Below are positions 1-9,003 of a stretch of 64,000 nucleotides of DNA, in pieces. Every line of letters starts with the position of its first letter. Position 1 is the stretch's first letter. Source of the stretch: Marivivens sp. Lineage in GTDB: Bacteria > Pseudomonadota > Alphaproteobacteria > Rhodobacterales > Rhodobacteraceae. Location of the stretch: the NCBI GenBank assembly GCA_024642115.1, contig JAHEBU010000003.1, forward strand, positions 310,001-374,000, written 5' to 3'. Under the pieces are notes generated by a model. That model saw only the letters and a program-made list of their open reading frames with translations, did no database searches and had not been told where the DNA came from. A program made the position numbers and the translations under genes.

Positions 1-537
1 GTCAGCGAAGGGCAGTACGACATGGGGATGACCGGCATCACCATCCGCGATGACCGCAAAGAGGTCGTCGATTTCTCGGACAGCTACATGACCAGCCAGA
101 TGGTCATGCTCGTACGCGGGGACGAATCGCGGTTCACCGATGCGGCCTCCTTCGGGGCCAACCCCGACCTGCTGATCGCCGCCCAACCCGGCACCACCCC
201 GTTCTATGTGGCCGTCTATGATGTGCTGGACGGAGACGAAGCGAATGCCCGGATCAAACTGTTCGAGACGTTCGGCGCGGGCGTCGAGGCGCTGCGCAAT
301 GGCGACGTTGACCTTGTCCTGACCGATGGCACCGCCGGGCAAGGCTATGTCGATGCCTCTAACGGCGGGCTCAAGATCGTCGGCGAACCGCTCGGGACCG
401 AGGATTTCGGGTTCATCTTCCCCAAAGGCTCTGATCTGGTCGCCCCGATGAACGCCGCCATTGCCTCGCTGCGGGCGGACGGAACGCTGGATACCCTGAA
501 CAAGAAATGGTTCCTCGACTACAAGCTGGGCCAGTAA
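1..537 (+). CDS. Polar amino-acid ABC transporter, periplasmic binding protein (5' end outside window)
   Basis: The reading frame is open from base 1, so the start and signal peptide lie upstream of the window; 178 C-terminal residues are visible. The segment [23 protein letters not shown] is shortened here to its diagnostic part, [17 protein letters not shown], a hallmark of family 3 solute-binding proteins (the R-x-x-x-V-D-F-S/T region that contacts the alpha-amino acid). The C-terminal [22 protein letters not shown] followed by KKW is also typical of the family. The protein would capture an amino acid in the periplasm and hand it to the permease encoded next. A GC hairpin at 546-566 separates the two genes. 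The exact substrate is not deducible. Confidence 0.9.
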   Translation, partial: VSEGQYDMGMTGITIRDDRKEVVDFSDSYMTSQMVMLVRGDESRFTDAASFGANPDLLIAAQPGTTPFYVAVYDVLDGDEANARIKLFETFGAGVEALRNGDVDLVLTDGTAGQGYVDASNGGLKIVGEPLGTEDFGFIFPKGSDLVAPMNAAIASLRADGTLDTLNKKWFLDYKLGQ

Positions 538-545
538 AGGCTGAT

Positions 546-566
546 CCGGGGGCCCCGCGCCCCCGG
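546..566 (+). terminator. GC-rich intercistronic hairpin after the binding-protein gene
   Basis: CCGGGGG at 546-552 pairs with CCCCCGG at 560-566 around a 7-nt loop, followed by TTTC. It sits 9 bases after the stop of the binding-protein gene and 8 bases before the permease start. In ABC operons such hairpins often protect or partly terminate the mRNA so that the binding protein is made in excess; that role is inferred. Confidence 0.5.
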
Positions 567-574
567 TTTCGCGC

Positions 575-1369
575 ATGAGGCGGCCTTCCCCCCAAGACGG
601 CGACTTTCCCTGGTGGCTGGTCATCGTCGGCTCCACGCTGGCGTGGCTGATGTGGCGCGTGGTTGCCGACGATACCTATCGGCAGGTGCTGGCGACACTG
701 TCCAAGGGGATCGAACTGACGGTCGTCGTCACCCTGATTTCCTACTCCGCCGCCTCGGCCCTTGGGCTGATGCTGGCGCTCATGGCGCTGTCGCGGTCGG
801 TCGTGCTGCGCCAGATCGCCCGACTTTATGTCGAGGTGATGCGCGGCGTGCCGATGATCGTGCTGCTGCTTTATGTGGCCTTCGTGCTGGCCCCGGCACT
901 GGTAACCTTCTGGAACTGGGCGACCGCGCCGCTGGGGTTAGACCCGCTGCGGGGGCGGGATTTTCCGTTGCTCGCCCGGGCGGTCATTGCCCTGACGCTG
1001 GCCTACGCGTCGTTCCTGGCCGAAATTTTCCGGGCCGGATTGCAGGCGGTGGACGAAGGCCAGATCGAGGCGGCCGAGGCGCTGGGGCTAAGCCGTTGGC
1101 ACCGGTTCCGGCACATCGTGGCCCCTCAGGCGTTCCGAACGATCCTGCCGCCCTACGGCAACGACTTCGTGGCCATGGTCAAGGATTCCAGCCTTGTTTC
1201 CGTGCTGGGCGTCGCCGACATCACCCAATTGGGCAAGGTCACGGCAGCGGGCAATTTCCGCTATTTCGAAACCTACAACGTCGTCGCGCTGATCTACCTG
1301 ATCATGACCATCGGCCTGTCGTTGCTGCTGCGCAGGATCGAACGGCGGCTTCGCCAAAATCAAGGCTGA
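575..1369 (+). CDS. Amino-acid ABC transporter permease (HisM/GlnP type)
   Basis: A 264-residue inner-membrane permease for polar amino acids. Several hydrophobic segments are visible (about residues 15-30, 45-72, 92-112, 130-150 and 230-255). The family's cytoplasmic coupling loop is present: QIEAAEALGLSRWHRFRHIV followed by PQAFR (the EAA motif) and PPYGNDFVAMVKDSSLVSVL. The N-terminal half also shows the VEVMRGVPMIVLLLY segment (R-G-V/T-P family motif). It follows the binding-protein gene by 37 bases and very likely forms one importer with it. The ATP-binding partner is not in the window and may lie upstream. Confidence 0.92.
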   Translation: MRRPSPQDGDFPWWLVIVGSTLAWLMWRVVADDTYRQVLATLSKGIELTVVVTLISYSAASALGLMLALMALSRSVVLRQIARLYVEVMRGVPMIVLLLYVAFVLAPALVTFWNWATAPLGLDPLRGRDFPLLARAVIALTLAYASFLAEIFRAGLQAVDEGQIEAAEALGLSRWHRFRHIVAPQAFRTILPPYGNDFVAMVKDSSLVSVLGVADITQLGKVTAAGNFRYFETYNVVALIYLIMTIGLSLLLRRIERRLRQNQG

Positions 1370-1422
1370 CCGGCTGGTGGCAACTTGGGGCCAAGAGGAC
1401 TAGGTAGAGGACAAAGGAGACC

Positions 1423-3453
1423 TTGATGACCAACCCGTTGCTATCCGACTGGACGACTCCCTATGGCCTGCCGCCCTTCGATGCTATCAAAGACGCCGAT
1501 TTCGCCCCCGCCGTCGATGCTGCATTGGACGAAGCCCGCGCCAACATCGCCGCCATCACTGCCAACCCCGACGCGCCCACATTCGCCAACACCATCGAGG
1601 CGCTGGAACTGGCCGAGGGTCGCCTTGGCGACATTCTGGGCGCGTTCTATGCGCTGGCCGGGGCCGACAGCACCGACGCGCGCGAGGCGCTCCAGCGCGA
1701 CTTTGCGCCCAAACTGAGCGCCTACGGGTCAGAGATCACCGCCAACAAACCGCTCTTCGACCGGGTCGAGGCGTTATGGACCGACCGCGACACACTCGGC
1801 CTGACCCCCGAACAGGACCGCGTCCTGATGCTGACCCGGCGCGGGTTCGTCAGGTCGGGTGCACAGCTGGAAGGCTACGCCGCCGACCGTTTGAAAGAGG
1901 TCAAATCGCGGCTGTCCGTTCTGGGCACCCAGTTTTCCCAGAACCTGCTGGCCGACGAACGGTCCTGGACCATGCCCCTGTCCGACGCCGATCTGGCCGC
2001 CCTGCCCGACTTCGTTCAGGCCAACGCCCGGGCAGCGGGTCAGGAAAAGGGGGCCGGCGGCCCCGTCGTCACCCTGTCCCGCTCGCTGATCGTCCCGTTC
2101 CTGCAATTTTCGCCCAACCGCGACCTGCGCCGCCGCGCCTACGAGGCATGGGTGGCGCGTGGCGCGAACGGTGGCGAAACCGATAACCGCGACATCGCTG
2201 CCGAAATCCTCGCGCTGCGGGGCGAACGGGCGATGCTGCTCGGCTATGACAGCTTTGCCGATTACAAGCTGGAAACCGAAATGGCGGGCAACCCCGGTGC
2301 CGTCCGCGACCTGTTGATGCAGGTGTGGGAACCAGCGGTGACAAAGGCCAAGGCCGACGCTGACCGGCTTCAGGCGATGATGCACAACGACAACCAGTCC
2401 GGCCCACTGGAACCGTGGGATTGGCGTTATTATTCGGACATCCGGCGCAAGGCCGAACATGATCTGGATGAGGCGGCGCTCAAACCCTACCTGCAACTCG
2501 ACCGGATGATAGAGGCGGCCTTTGCCTGTGCCACCTGCCTGTTCGGGCTGGAATTTGCGCCCACCACCGGCCCGCTTTACCACCCGGACGTTCGGATGTG
2601 GGACGTGACCCGCAAGGGGGAACATTTGGCCCTGTTCGTGGGCGATTACTTTGCCCGGTCGTCCAAACGGTCCGGGGCCTGGTGTTCGGCCATGCGCAGC
2701 CAGCAGCGGCTTGCGGGCGATATCCGGCCCATCGTGGTGAACGTCTGCAACTTTGCCAAACCTGCGGCGGGCAAACCGGCGCTGTTGTCCTACGAGGACG
2801 CGCGGACCCTGTTCCACGAATTCGGCCACGCCCTGCACCAGATGCTGTCCGACGTGACCTACGAATCGATCAGCGGCACATCGGTTGCCCGCGATTTCGT
2901 GGAATTGCCCAGCCAGCTTTACGAACACTGGCTGGAGGTACCCGAGGTGCTGTCCGAATTCGCCACCCATGCCGAAACGGGCGAACCCATGCCCAAGGAC
3001 CTGCTGGACCGGATGCTTGGGGCGGCGACCTACGACATGGCGTTTTCCACCGTCGAATATATCGCCTCGGCCCTTGTCGATCTTGAGTTTCACGAGGGCG
3101 AACCGCCCGCCGATCCGATGCAGAAACAGGCGGAAATCCTCGAAGGGATCGGGATGCCCCACGCCATCCGGATGCGCCACGCCACCACGCATTTTGCCCA
3201 TGTGTTCAGCGGCGACGGCTATTCCAGCGGCTACTACAGCTACATGTGGTCCGAGGTGATGGATGCCGACGCCTTTGCCGCCTTTGGCGAGGCGGGAAAT
3301 CCGTTTGATCCCGAACTGGCGGCGCGGCTGGAAAAGAACATCCTGTCTGCCGGTGGCAGCAAGGACCCCGCCGAGCTTTACACCGCCTTCCGGGGCCGGA
3401 TGCCGGGGGTCGAGGCGCTGCTCAAGGGGCGCGGCCTGGCCGACGCCGCCTGA
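1423..3453 (+). CDS. dcp: M3 family zinc metallopeptidase, peptidyl-dipeptidase Dcp / oligopeptidase A type
   Basis: A 676-residue cytoplasmic zinc peptidase with no signal peptide. The zinc motif is HEFGH at about residues 465-469 (LFHEFGHALHQ). The third ligand glutamate fits the segment RDFVELPSQLYEHW about 25 residues later. The C-terminal HVFSGDGYSSGYYSYMWSEVMDADAF region is the family's substrate-binding loop with conserved Gly-Tyr residues. Length matches Dcp and oligopeptidase A (about 680). Known members trim dipeptides or short peptides for amino-acid recycling. AAAGGAGACC lies upstream of the ATG. It lies 53 bases after the permease and may be cotranscribed, fitting a peptide/amino-acid theme. 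Dcp and PrlC cannot be firmly separated by eye. Confidence 0.9.
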   Translation: MMTNPLLSDWTTPYGLPPFDAIKDADFAPAVDAALDEARANIAAITANPDAPTFANTIEALELAEGRLGDILGAFYALAGADSTDAREALQRDFAPKLSAYGSEITANKPLFDRVEALWTDRDTLGLTPEQDRVLMLTRRGFVRSGAQLEGYAADRLKEVKSRLSVLGTQFSQNLLADERSWTMPLSDADLAALPDFVQANARAAGQEKGAGGPVVTLSRSLIVPFLQFSPNRDLRRRAYEAWVARGANGGETDNRDIAAEILALRGERAMLLGYDSFADYKLETEMAGNPGAVRDLLMQVWEPAVTKAKADADRLQAMMHNDNQSGPLEPWDWRYYSDIRRKAEHDLDEAALKPYLQLDRMIEAAFACATCLFGLEFAPTTGPLYHPDVRMWDVTRKGEHLALFVGDYFARSSKRSGAWCSAMRSQQRLAGDIRPIVVNVCNFAKPAAGKPALLSYEDARTLFHEFGHALHQMLSDVTYESISGTSVARDFVELPSQLYEHWLEVPEVLSEFATHAETGEPMPKDLLDRMLGAATYDMAFSTVEYIASALVDLEFHEGEPPADPMQKQAEILEGIGMPHAIRMRHATTHFAHVFSGDGYSSGYYSYMWSEVMDADAFAAFGEAGNPFDPELAARLEKNILSAGGSKDPAELYTAFRGRMPGVEALLKGRGLADAA

Positions 3454-3517
3454 AACAAGGACAGTCCAAAAATGCAGGCCCGCCCGGCGACTACGCCGGG
3501 CCGCGCCCGACCCGTCC

Positions 3518-4426
3518 CTAGCCCCGGTGATCGTCCGGGTGCTTTTTCACCCCGACCGGGTCCTTGTGGATCAGGACATCGGCGCGGGGATGGGCGGCGA
3601 TTATGGCCCGGCGCAGCGCCGCGCCAATGGCGTGGGCCTGATCCAGCGTCTGTCCACCATCCAACTCGATATGCATGTTCACGAATACTCGGCTGCCCGC
3701 GACGCGAGTCTTGAGGTCGTGATACCCACGGACCCCGTCAAACCCGCCCGCAATGCGGGCAATATCGGCGATCATGGCAGGGTCCGCCTGCCGGTCCATC
3801 AATGCGTCCCACGCGCCCTTGCCCAATCGCAGCGCGCCGAACACCAGCAGGCCCGCCGCCAGCAGGGCGACCCAACTGTCCACATGGCCATTTCCAAACC
3901 AGCGCGACGCGACCAGCGCAAAAATGGCGCCCGCATTGGGGATCAGGTCACCGATGTAATGCAGATTGTCTGCCGCGATGACCTTGTTGCCGGTTCGGGC
4001 GATGACCCGGCGCTGCCAGACGACAAGGGCAAAGGTGACAAGGATCGAAAAGATGGCGACGGCGATTCCCTTGGCCTCTTCCTTTGGCAGGGGCGAATCA
4101 CCGGCCAGCAAACGCTGGATCGCCACGACGACGATCACCGTGGCCGACACGATTATGAAAACGGACTGCGCCAGCGCGGCCAGATCCTCGGCCGAGGTAT
4201 GGCCGAACGCATGGTCCTCGTCCGCAGGCTTTGCGGCATAGGCGATGGCGGCCAGCCCCGCGGCGGACATCAAAAGGTCAATCCCGGAATCGGCCAAGGT
4301 GGCTGCGACTGACAGCGATCCGGTGACCCACAGCGCCCAGCCCTTTGCCACGATCAGGATCAGGGCAACGGCGACCGACAGGACACCCGCAGAAAGGTTC
4401 AGTTTGGTATCGGCAGGTTGGCTCAT
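3518..4426 (-). CDS. Cation diffusion facilitator family transporter (FieF-like)
   Basis: A 302-residue metal/proton antiporter. The start at 4426 (MSQPADTKLNLSAG) is chosen over an upstream ATG at 4492, because the longer form would overlap the next gene and add a non-hydrophobic leader. The metal site of the family is visible: D46 and D50 in TLADSGID of the second membrane segment, and HYIGD in the fifth. The DEDHAFGHTSAED loop is typical of FieF-type proteins. The C-terminal cytoplasmic domain contains HDLKTRVAGSRVFVNMHIELD, the CDF dimerisation fold. The likely role is efflux of Zn2+, Fe2+ or a related divalent cation; the ion is not determined. Confidence 0.9.
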   Translation of the reverse strand: MSQPADTKLNLSAGVLSVAVALILIVAKGWALWVTGSLSVAATLADSGIDLLMSAAGLAAIAYAAKPADEDHAFGHTSAEDLAALAQSVFIIVSATVIVVVAIQRLLAGDSPLPKEEAKGIAVAIFSILVTFALVVWQRRVIARTGNKVIAADNLHYIGDLIPNAGAIFALVASRWFGNGHVDSWVALLAAGLLVFGALRLGKGAWDALMDRQADPAMIADIARIAGGFDGVRGYHDLKTRVAGSRVFVNMHIELDGGQTLDQAHAIGAALRRAIIAAHPRADVLIHKDPVGVKKHPDDHRG

Positions 4427-4463
4427 GCCGCCCCATACAGCAGGGGGCAGAGCCGGGAAAGGA

Positions 4464-5042
4464 TTAGTCGACGATTTCGTCCGGACCGACACCCCAAAGG
4501 GCCGTTTTGGGCGACCAACCGCGATAGCCTCCTGTGGACAAACGGCACCAATCCTTGTCGCAATGCTCGATCCGGGCGATCACGCCGGCCTCCAGCATGG
4601 CGGCTTCGGGGCTGCGCTCGTCAGGGCGGGCGTAAAGCGGCTCCATGTTCTGGTCGATGATGACGGTGCGGGTTCCCGACAGCATGGCGTAGTGGACCCA
4701 GCCGCCCATCCCGTCGCGGTCGATGACGCGGCGCCAATGGCCGTATTCGGCAACGATCTGCAACGGCATGTCACGCCGGGTGAACACCCAGTCGATACGG
4801 TGGGTCAGGGAGGGCCCACGGCGGACGTTGGCCTCGTTCGACTTGAGCGACACAAAGCGGGGCATCGGCAGGTGCGTGACGGGACCAACTGTCGGGTCGG
4901 GCAGCGCGATTTCCGCCTGATCGTCCGTCGTCACCAGCGCCGACACGACCGCCTCTTCGGCTTGCGCCGCAAAAGGCCCTGTCAGGGCCACCATCAACAG
5001 CCCAGCCAGAACGACCGAACCGGACACACGCAACAGGGTCAT
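4464..5042 (-). CDS. Exported SH3-domain protein
   Basis: A 192-residue protein. It begins with a clear signal peptide (TLLRVSGSVVLAGLLMVAL, then a cleavage-like AAQA site near residue 27), so the ATG at 5042 is preferred to the one at 5102. Two bacterial SH3-like repeats follow: one with ANVRRGPSLTHRIDWVF and GHWRRVIDRDGMGGWVHYAML, and one ending DWCRLSTGGYRGWSPKTALWG. Such domains (SH3 type 3, COG3807) bind cell-wall peptides or other periplasmic partners. It is transcribed in the same direction as the CDF gene 37 bases downstream. The partner is unknown. Confidence 0.85.
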   Translation of the reverse strand: MTLLRVSGSVVLAGLLMVALTGPFAAQAEEAVVSALVTTDDQAEIALPDPTVGPVTHLPMPRFVSLKSNEANVRRGPSLTHRIDWVFTRRDMPLQIVAEYGHWRRVIDRDGMGGWVHYAMLSGTRTVIIDQNMEPLYARPDERSPEAAMLEAGVIARIEHCDKDWCRLSTGGYRGWSPKTALWGVGPDEIVD

Positions 5043-5153
5043 GGCAGGTTTGCCTTTGCTCGTTTCCCAAAAGGCGCGATGTTCTTGTGCCTCGCGTCCC
5101 ATACGGGCAATCTGACACTACAGGCGATGATTTGAAAGTGGGAGGGGCGGAAC

Positions 5154-6140
5154 ATGCCATTGAAACGGCTAAGTGTTGTCGTGACGCGACGGTTACCCGC
5201 CGTGGTCGAGACGCGGATGACCGAACTCTTCGATGTCACCCTGCGGGACACCGATGCGCCCATGACCCGGGACGAGATGGTGGCAGCCGTGCAGGATGCC
5301 GACGTTCTGGTTCCGACAGTGACCGACCAGATCGACCAACGGTTTCTGGCCGCCGCGGGTGACCGGCTCAAGCTCATCGCGAATTACGGGGCCGGGGTCG
5401 ATCATATCGACGTGGCTACGGCGCGGCAGCGGGGGATCCTGGTGTCCAACACGCCCGGTGTGGTGACCGAAGACACCGCCGACATGACGATGGCACTGAT
5501 CCTCGCTGTCACCCGGCGGATCCCCGAAGGGCTGGCACTCATGCAGTCGGGCGACTGGAAGGGCTGGGCGCCCACCGCAATGCTGGGCGGGCGGATCGCG
5601 GGTCGGCGTCTGGGCATCCTTGGCATGGGGCGGATCGGACAGGCGGTCGCCCGCCGCGCCCGCGCCTTTGGCCTGACGATCCACTACCACAATCGCAAAC
5701 GCTTGCGCCCCGAGATCGAAGAGGCGCTCGAGGCGACATGGTGGGACTCTCTCGACCAGATGGTGAGCCGGGTCGATATCCTGTCAATCAACTGCCCACA
5801 TACGCCCGCCACCTTTCACCTGATGAACGCCCGCAGGCTCAAGCTGATGAAACCGGACGCTGTCGTCGTCAACACCAGCCGGGGCGAGGTGATCGACGAA
5901 AACGCGCTGACCCGGATGCTGCGGGCCGGCGAGATTGCCGGTGCGGGGCTCGACGTGTTCGAGAGAGGGCACGAGATCAACCCCCGGCTCAAGGACCTTC
6001 ACAATGTCGTCTTGCTGCCCCACATGGGGTCCGCCACGATCGAGGGGCGGGTCGAGATGGGCGAAAAGGTCATCATCAACATCAAGACATTTGACGATGG
6101 CCACAGGCCGCCCGATCTGGTCGTGCCGGGAATGCTATGA
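5154..6140 (+). CDS. D-2-hydroxyacid dehydrogenase (glyoxylate/hydroxypyruvate reductase type)
   Basis: A 328-residue NAD(P)-dependent oxidoreductase. The Rossmann motif is GRRLGILGMGRIGQAVARRA at about residues 150-169. The catalytic residues are visible in order: Arg in NTSRGEVIDE, Glu in GLDVFERGHEINP and His in LLPHMGSATIEGR. The N-terminal domain carries the NYGAGVDHIDVATARQRGI substrate-binding loop. Close relatives reduce glyoxylate or hydroxypyruvate, or oxidise D-glycerate. GGGAGGGGCGGAAC lies before the ATG. The gene is divergent from the SH3 gene. A palindromic repeat follows the stop at 6155-6176. Confidence 0.92.
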   Translation: MPLKRLSVVVTRRLPAVVETRMTELFDVTLRDTDAPMTRDEMVAAVQDADVLVPTVTDQIDQRFLAAAGDRLKLIANYGAGVDHIDVATARQRGILVSNTPGVVTEDTADMTMALILAVTRRIPEGLALMQSGDWKGWAPTAMLGGRIAGRRLGILGMGRIGQAVARRARAFGLTIHYHNRKRLRPEIEEALEATWWDSLDQMVSRVDILSINCPHTPATFHLMNARRLKLMKPDAVVVNTSRGEVIDENALTRMLRAGEIAGAGLDVFERGHEINPRLKDLHNVVLLPHMGSATIEGRVEMGEKVIINIKTFDDGHRPPDLVVPGML

Positions 6141-6154
6141 CGGTCCAGTCAGGC

Positions 6155-6176
6155 AAGGTGGGTTGAAACCCACCTT
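6155..6176. repeat. Interspersed palindrome, copy 1
   Basis: AAGGTGGGTT at 6155-6164 and AACCCACCTT at 6167-6176 form a perfect 10-bp inverted repeat around GA. It lies between two converging genes, so it could end transcription from both sides. The same element recurs at 7283, 13521 and 13656. Confidence 0.85.
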
Positions 6177-6186
6177 ACAGACCGCC

Positions 6187-6531
6187 TCACAATGCCTGCC
6201 AGCCCTTCAGCCCGCCGCCGATGAACCGGGCATTGCGATAGCCCATGTCGCGCAGGGTGGCGGCTGACAGCGCCCCCCGGTTATAGGCGTTGCAATAGCA
6301 CAAGATGACGGTGTCGAGGTCGGGGATCACCCCCTCCACATTCATCTCCAGCTTGCCTCGGCTGATATTGACCGACCCCGGAATATGACCAGCGGCATGT
6401 TCGTCGGGGTCGCGGATGTCCAGCGGTACCGCCCCGGCAGCAACCAGGGCGGCCACATCGGCGGGGGTCACCTCGTCCACGCGGGCGCGGGCCGCATCGG
6501 CAAGTGTCTGGAATTTCGAAGTATAGGCCAT
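6187..6531 (-). CDS. Rhodanese-like domain protein
   Basis: A single-domain sulfurtransferase-type protein of 114 residues. The start at 6531 is chosen because GGGAG stands seven bases before it; an ATG 69 bases further up lacks this support. The fold is marked by PLDIRDPDEHAAGHIPGSVN (residues 36-55). The active-site loop is CNAYNR, with the likely catalytic cysteine C80 (C78 is adjacent). Rhodaneses carry a persulfide sulfur on this cysteine; the acceptor here is unknown. It converges on the dehydrogenase gene and is transcribed in the same direction as the isochorismatase-type gene upstream. Confidence 0.88.
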   Translation of the reverse strand: MAYTSKFQTLADAARARVDEVTPADVAALVAAGAVPLDIRDPDEHAAGHIPGSVNISRGKLEMNVEGVIPDLDTVILCYCNAYNRGALSAATLRDMGYRNARFIGGGLKGWQAL

Positions 6532-6621
6532 GTCGGGCTCCCGCTTAGGTTTCCCTAGCTCTAGCGCTTCCCGACCAAAGCGCAAGGAAATACATTCCAA
6601 AATTACAATATGTCGCAGGGG

Positions 6622-7143
6622 TCAGAAGGCAACCTGATCCGACGGCTGAACCGTAGCAATCCCATTGGCCAGCGCCGCGTTGTGATCGGCGATGATCCGG
6701 GCGGCGGCCGTGTCACCGTCAAACGTGCCGTGGGCATCGGCCACGACGGTCACATCGAACCCGCGCGCCGCCGCCGCCCGGGCGGTGCTGTTGACGCAAT
6801 ACTCGGTCTGGTTGCCCGCAAGGATCAGCCGGGTCGCGCCCAACGCGGCCAGCCTGTCGGCCAGATCGGTCTCGAAAAAGCTGTCGGGCCGGGTCTTGTC
6901 GATCACCGGGTCAGCGGCAGTCACGCCCAGCGCCGGGTGCAACTGCCAACTGTCCGATCCGGGGTGAAATTCGCTGTCCGGCTCGCCGTGGCGGATAAAG
7001 ATCACAGGCGTGCCTGCCGCCCGCGCCCGCGCGACCAACTGCGCCTGCCTCGCAATCGTAGCGCCGGCATCTGCAATAGGGGGCGTATGAACGCCGTCGA
7101 AAAACGCGTTCTGAACGTCGATGATGAGAAGGGCGGTGGACAT
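6622..7143 (-). CDS. Isochorismatase-family cysteine hydrolase
   Basis: A 173-residue hydrolase beginning STALLIIDVQNAFFDG. The start at 7143 has GGAGAGG eight bases upstream. The family's catalytic triad can be read: D9 in IIDVQ, K83 in DKTRPDSFFE and C116 in NQTEYCVNST, with the cis-peptide-type GNQTEYC loop. Family members hydrolyse isochorismate, nicotinamide, N-carbamoyl compounds or other amides; the substrate cannot be chosen from sequence. It is a lone gene followed, 90 bases on, by the rhodanese start in the same direction. Confidence 0.88.
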   Translation of the reverse strand: MSTALLIIDVQNAFFDGVHTPPIADAGATIARQAQLVARARAAGTPVIFIRHGEPDSEFHPGSDSWQLHPALGVTAADPVIDKTRPDSFFETDLADRLAALGATRLILAGNQTEYCVNSTARAAAARGFDVTVVADAHGTFDGDTAAARIIADHNAALANGIATVQPSDQVAF

Positions 7144-8044
7144 GGCGGGCCTCTCCGGCAAAGGCGGGTTGACGCTCATCTTACAGCTTCACTTCACCAT
7201 AACAACTCCCGCAGGAGGCTCTGCCTGCGATCCAAGAGGTGCAGAGCGTGATCTGGCCGACCCCTGGTGACCGCGGCTCTGCAAGGTGGGTTTCAAACCA
7301 CCTTACTTGTGGCGGGCAAGGCAGGTCGCTCAAAACGAGGGGCGCGCGCCCTGCGGTGCGGCCACCCGGCCCTCTGGCTTTTACGGCCGAACATCCCTTG
7401 GGTCAGCCGTTCGCACCCCGTTGCCCCAGCCTCCACCCATCCCTGGCCGCCCGTTCGCCCGGCGGCAAGGCGACGCCGACCCTGTGGCGCGAATGCAGAC
7501 CGTGCGGACCAATGTCAGACAGCATCACCTCCGCCACCGCCTCGCAGGGGACGATGACCTCGGACAAACGCGACTTGATCATCAGCGACAGCGCGATGGT
7601 CGGGGCTCACCCTGCCCGGTTCGGGACGGGGTAGGGCAATACGTCCCGGCTTACCCGCAAATCCACGCGCCCCTCGTCGCCCGGTTCCGCAACCATCGGG
7701 CCCGGGCTCATGATCGACGAGTCCAGCGATAAGGCCTCCATTGCCCGCCAGTTGACCAGATGGGGCGCATACATCTTCGGCACAAAGGGCAGGCCGACCG
7801 CCACCCGCTCTGCATGAGGGATCGTCAGAACGGCAGTACCCCCTAGCATCCAGACCCGGTCATGGGCGGGCCGCCACAGGGATTTGCCCGATTAGCGGGC
7901 ACGGACCCGGTTTCGGATCCTCGGTCCACATCGCCCGAACTCCTGTCGCGCCCGCTCACGGGATGTTGCACCCTCCAGACATGGCCTATAGACGCACGAC
8001 CGTCCAACCTGCCATCCTTTGCAGGCGCAACGCCCCAAGGCCCC
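7144..8044. other. 900-bp gap without a convincing gene
   Basis: The stretch between the hydrolase and the DMT transporter holds a palindromic repeat (7283-7304) and a degenerate piece resembling the hairpin at 13576 (ACTCCCGCAGGAGGCTC near 7205). On the minus strand a frame is open from 7891 to 7607 with coding-like composition (containing RVWMLGGTAVLTIPHAERV and PKMYAPHLVNWRAMEALSLD). Directly after its stop another minus frame reads IALSLMIKSRLSEVIVPCEA. This looks like a decayed, frameshifted gene, but I recognise no family. Confidence 0.4.
7283..7304. repeat. Interspersed palindrome, copy 2
   Basis: AAGGTGGGTTTCAAACCACC plus TT: the same element as at 6155, with one base bulged in the left arm (AAGGTGG-G-TT against AAACCACCTT). 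It lies in a non-coding stretch. Confidence 0.75.
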
Positions 8045-8926
8045 ATGCCCCAGCAATCCCGCCCCCTGATTGGCATCCTCCTCGTCATCGCGGCAGTATT
8101 CTGCTTTGCGACCGGCGATGTGCTGACCAAATATCTGACGGAACGGCACCCGGTGGGGATGGTCGTGGCCGGGCGCTATGTGGTCAGCCTGATCCTGCTT
8201 ACCGGCTTTGCCTGGCCCCGCCTGCGGTCAGACCTGTGGCGGACCCGGCGGACCGGTCTGGTCCTTGTGCGCGGGTTGATCCTGACCATGGCCTCGCTCA
8301 CGATGGGTTATGCGGTCAAGGTGATGCCGGTCGCTGAAACCGTCTCGATCATCTATTTGTCGCCCTTTGTGGTGATGATCCTTGCCGTGATGCTCTTTGG
8401 GGAAACCGTGCGGCCCTTGGGCTGGATGGCGGCGGTGGTGGGATTTGCCGGGGTGCTGGTCATCATGCGGCCGGGCAGCGGGCTTGATCCCGTGGGGGTG
8501 GTGCTGGCGCTCATCAACGCGATGCTGGCCGCCACCTATCAGCTGATGACCCGGCGGTTGTCGGCCACCGAATCCACCTTTGCCATGCTGTTCCATGTGA
8601 CATGGATCGGCGCGGTGTTCTTCAGCCTCATGGCGCTGGGGTCCTGGGGGCAGGCCGTGCCTGGCCCCGGCGATCTGGGGTTGATGGCGGCGCTGGGGGT
8701 GGCGGCAACGATGGGCCATTTCCTTTTTACCGCGGCCTACCGGCACGCGCCCGCCTCGATGCTGGCCCCGATCAACTACTTTCACCTTGTCTGGGCGGGC
8801 GGGCTTGGGTGGCTGGTGTTCGGGCACCTGCCCACGCCGTTGTCTCTGCTTGGGATGGCGATGGTCGCCGGGGCGGGGGTGGCGATTGCGCTGATGGCCC
8901 GGCGCAGACCGCCGTTGCCCGCCTGA
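8045..8926 (+). CDS. DMT-superfamily (EamA) transporter
   Basis: A 293-residue inner-membrane protein made of two EamA repeats of about five membrane segments each. It begins PQQSRPLIGILLVIAAVFCF. The first repeat shows DVLTKYLTERHPVGMVVAGR and the internal VMPVAETVSIIYLSPF motif. The second repeat starts near PVGVVLALINAMLAATYQLM and ends LLGMAMVAGAGVAIALMARR. The start at 8045 is chosen because hydrophobicity begins there; the frame continues upstream into non-coding sequence. Family members usually export small metabolites; the substrate is unknown. A second, distinct DMT gene lies at 26563. Confidence 0.88.
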   Translation: MPQQSRPLIGILLVIAAVFCFATGDVLTKYLTERHPVGMVVAGRYVVSLILLTGFAWPRLRSDLWRTRRTGLVLVRGLILTMASLTMGYAVKVMPVAETVSIIYLSPFVVMILAVMLFGETVRPLGWMAAVVGFAGVLVIMRPGSGLDPVGVVLALINAMLAATYQLMTRRLSATESTFAMLFHVTWIGAVFFSLMALGSWGQAVPGPGDLGLMAALGVAATMGHFLFTAAYRHAPASMLAPINYFHLVWAGGLGWLVFGHLPTPLSLLGMAMVAGAGVAIALMARRRPPLPA

Positions 8927-9003
8927 TGTCGCCGGCGAAACGGCTGATTCCTGAGATCCATTATAAATCAGTATCTTGCAATCCGCTCACGCGTGAACGC
9001 CCG

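Noticed and set aside
1774-3201. 475-codon minus-strand frame opposite the M3 peptidase
   Set aside because: A GC-driven shadow frame of a gene with catalytic motifs on the other strand.
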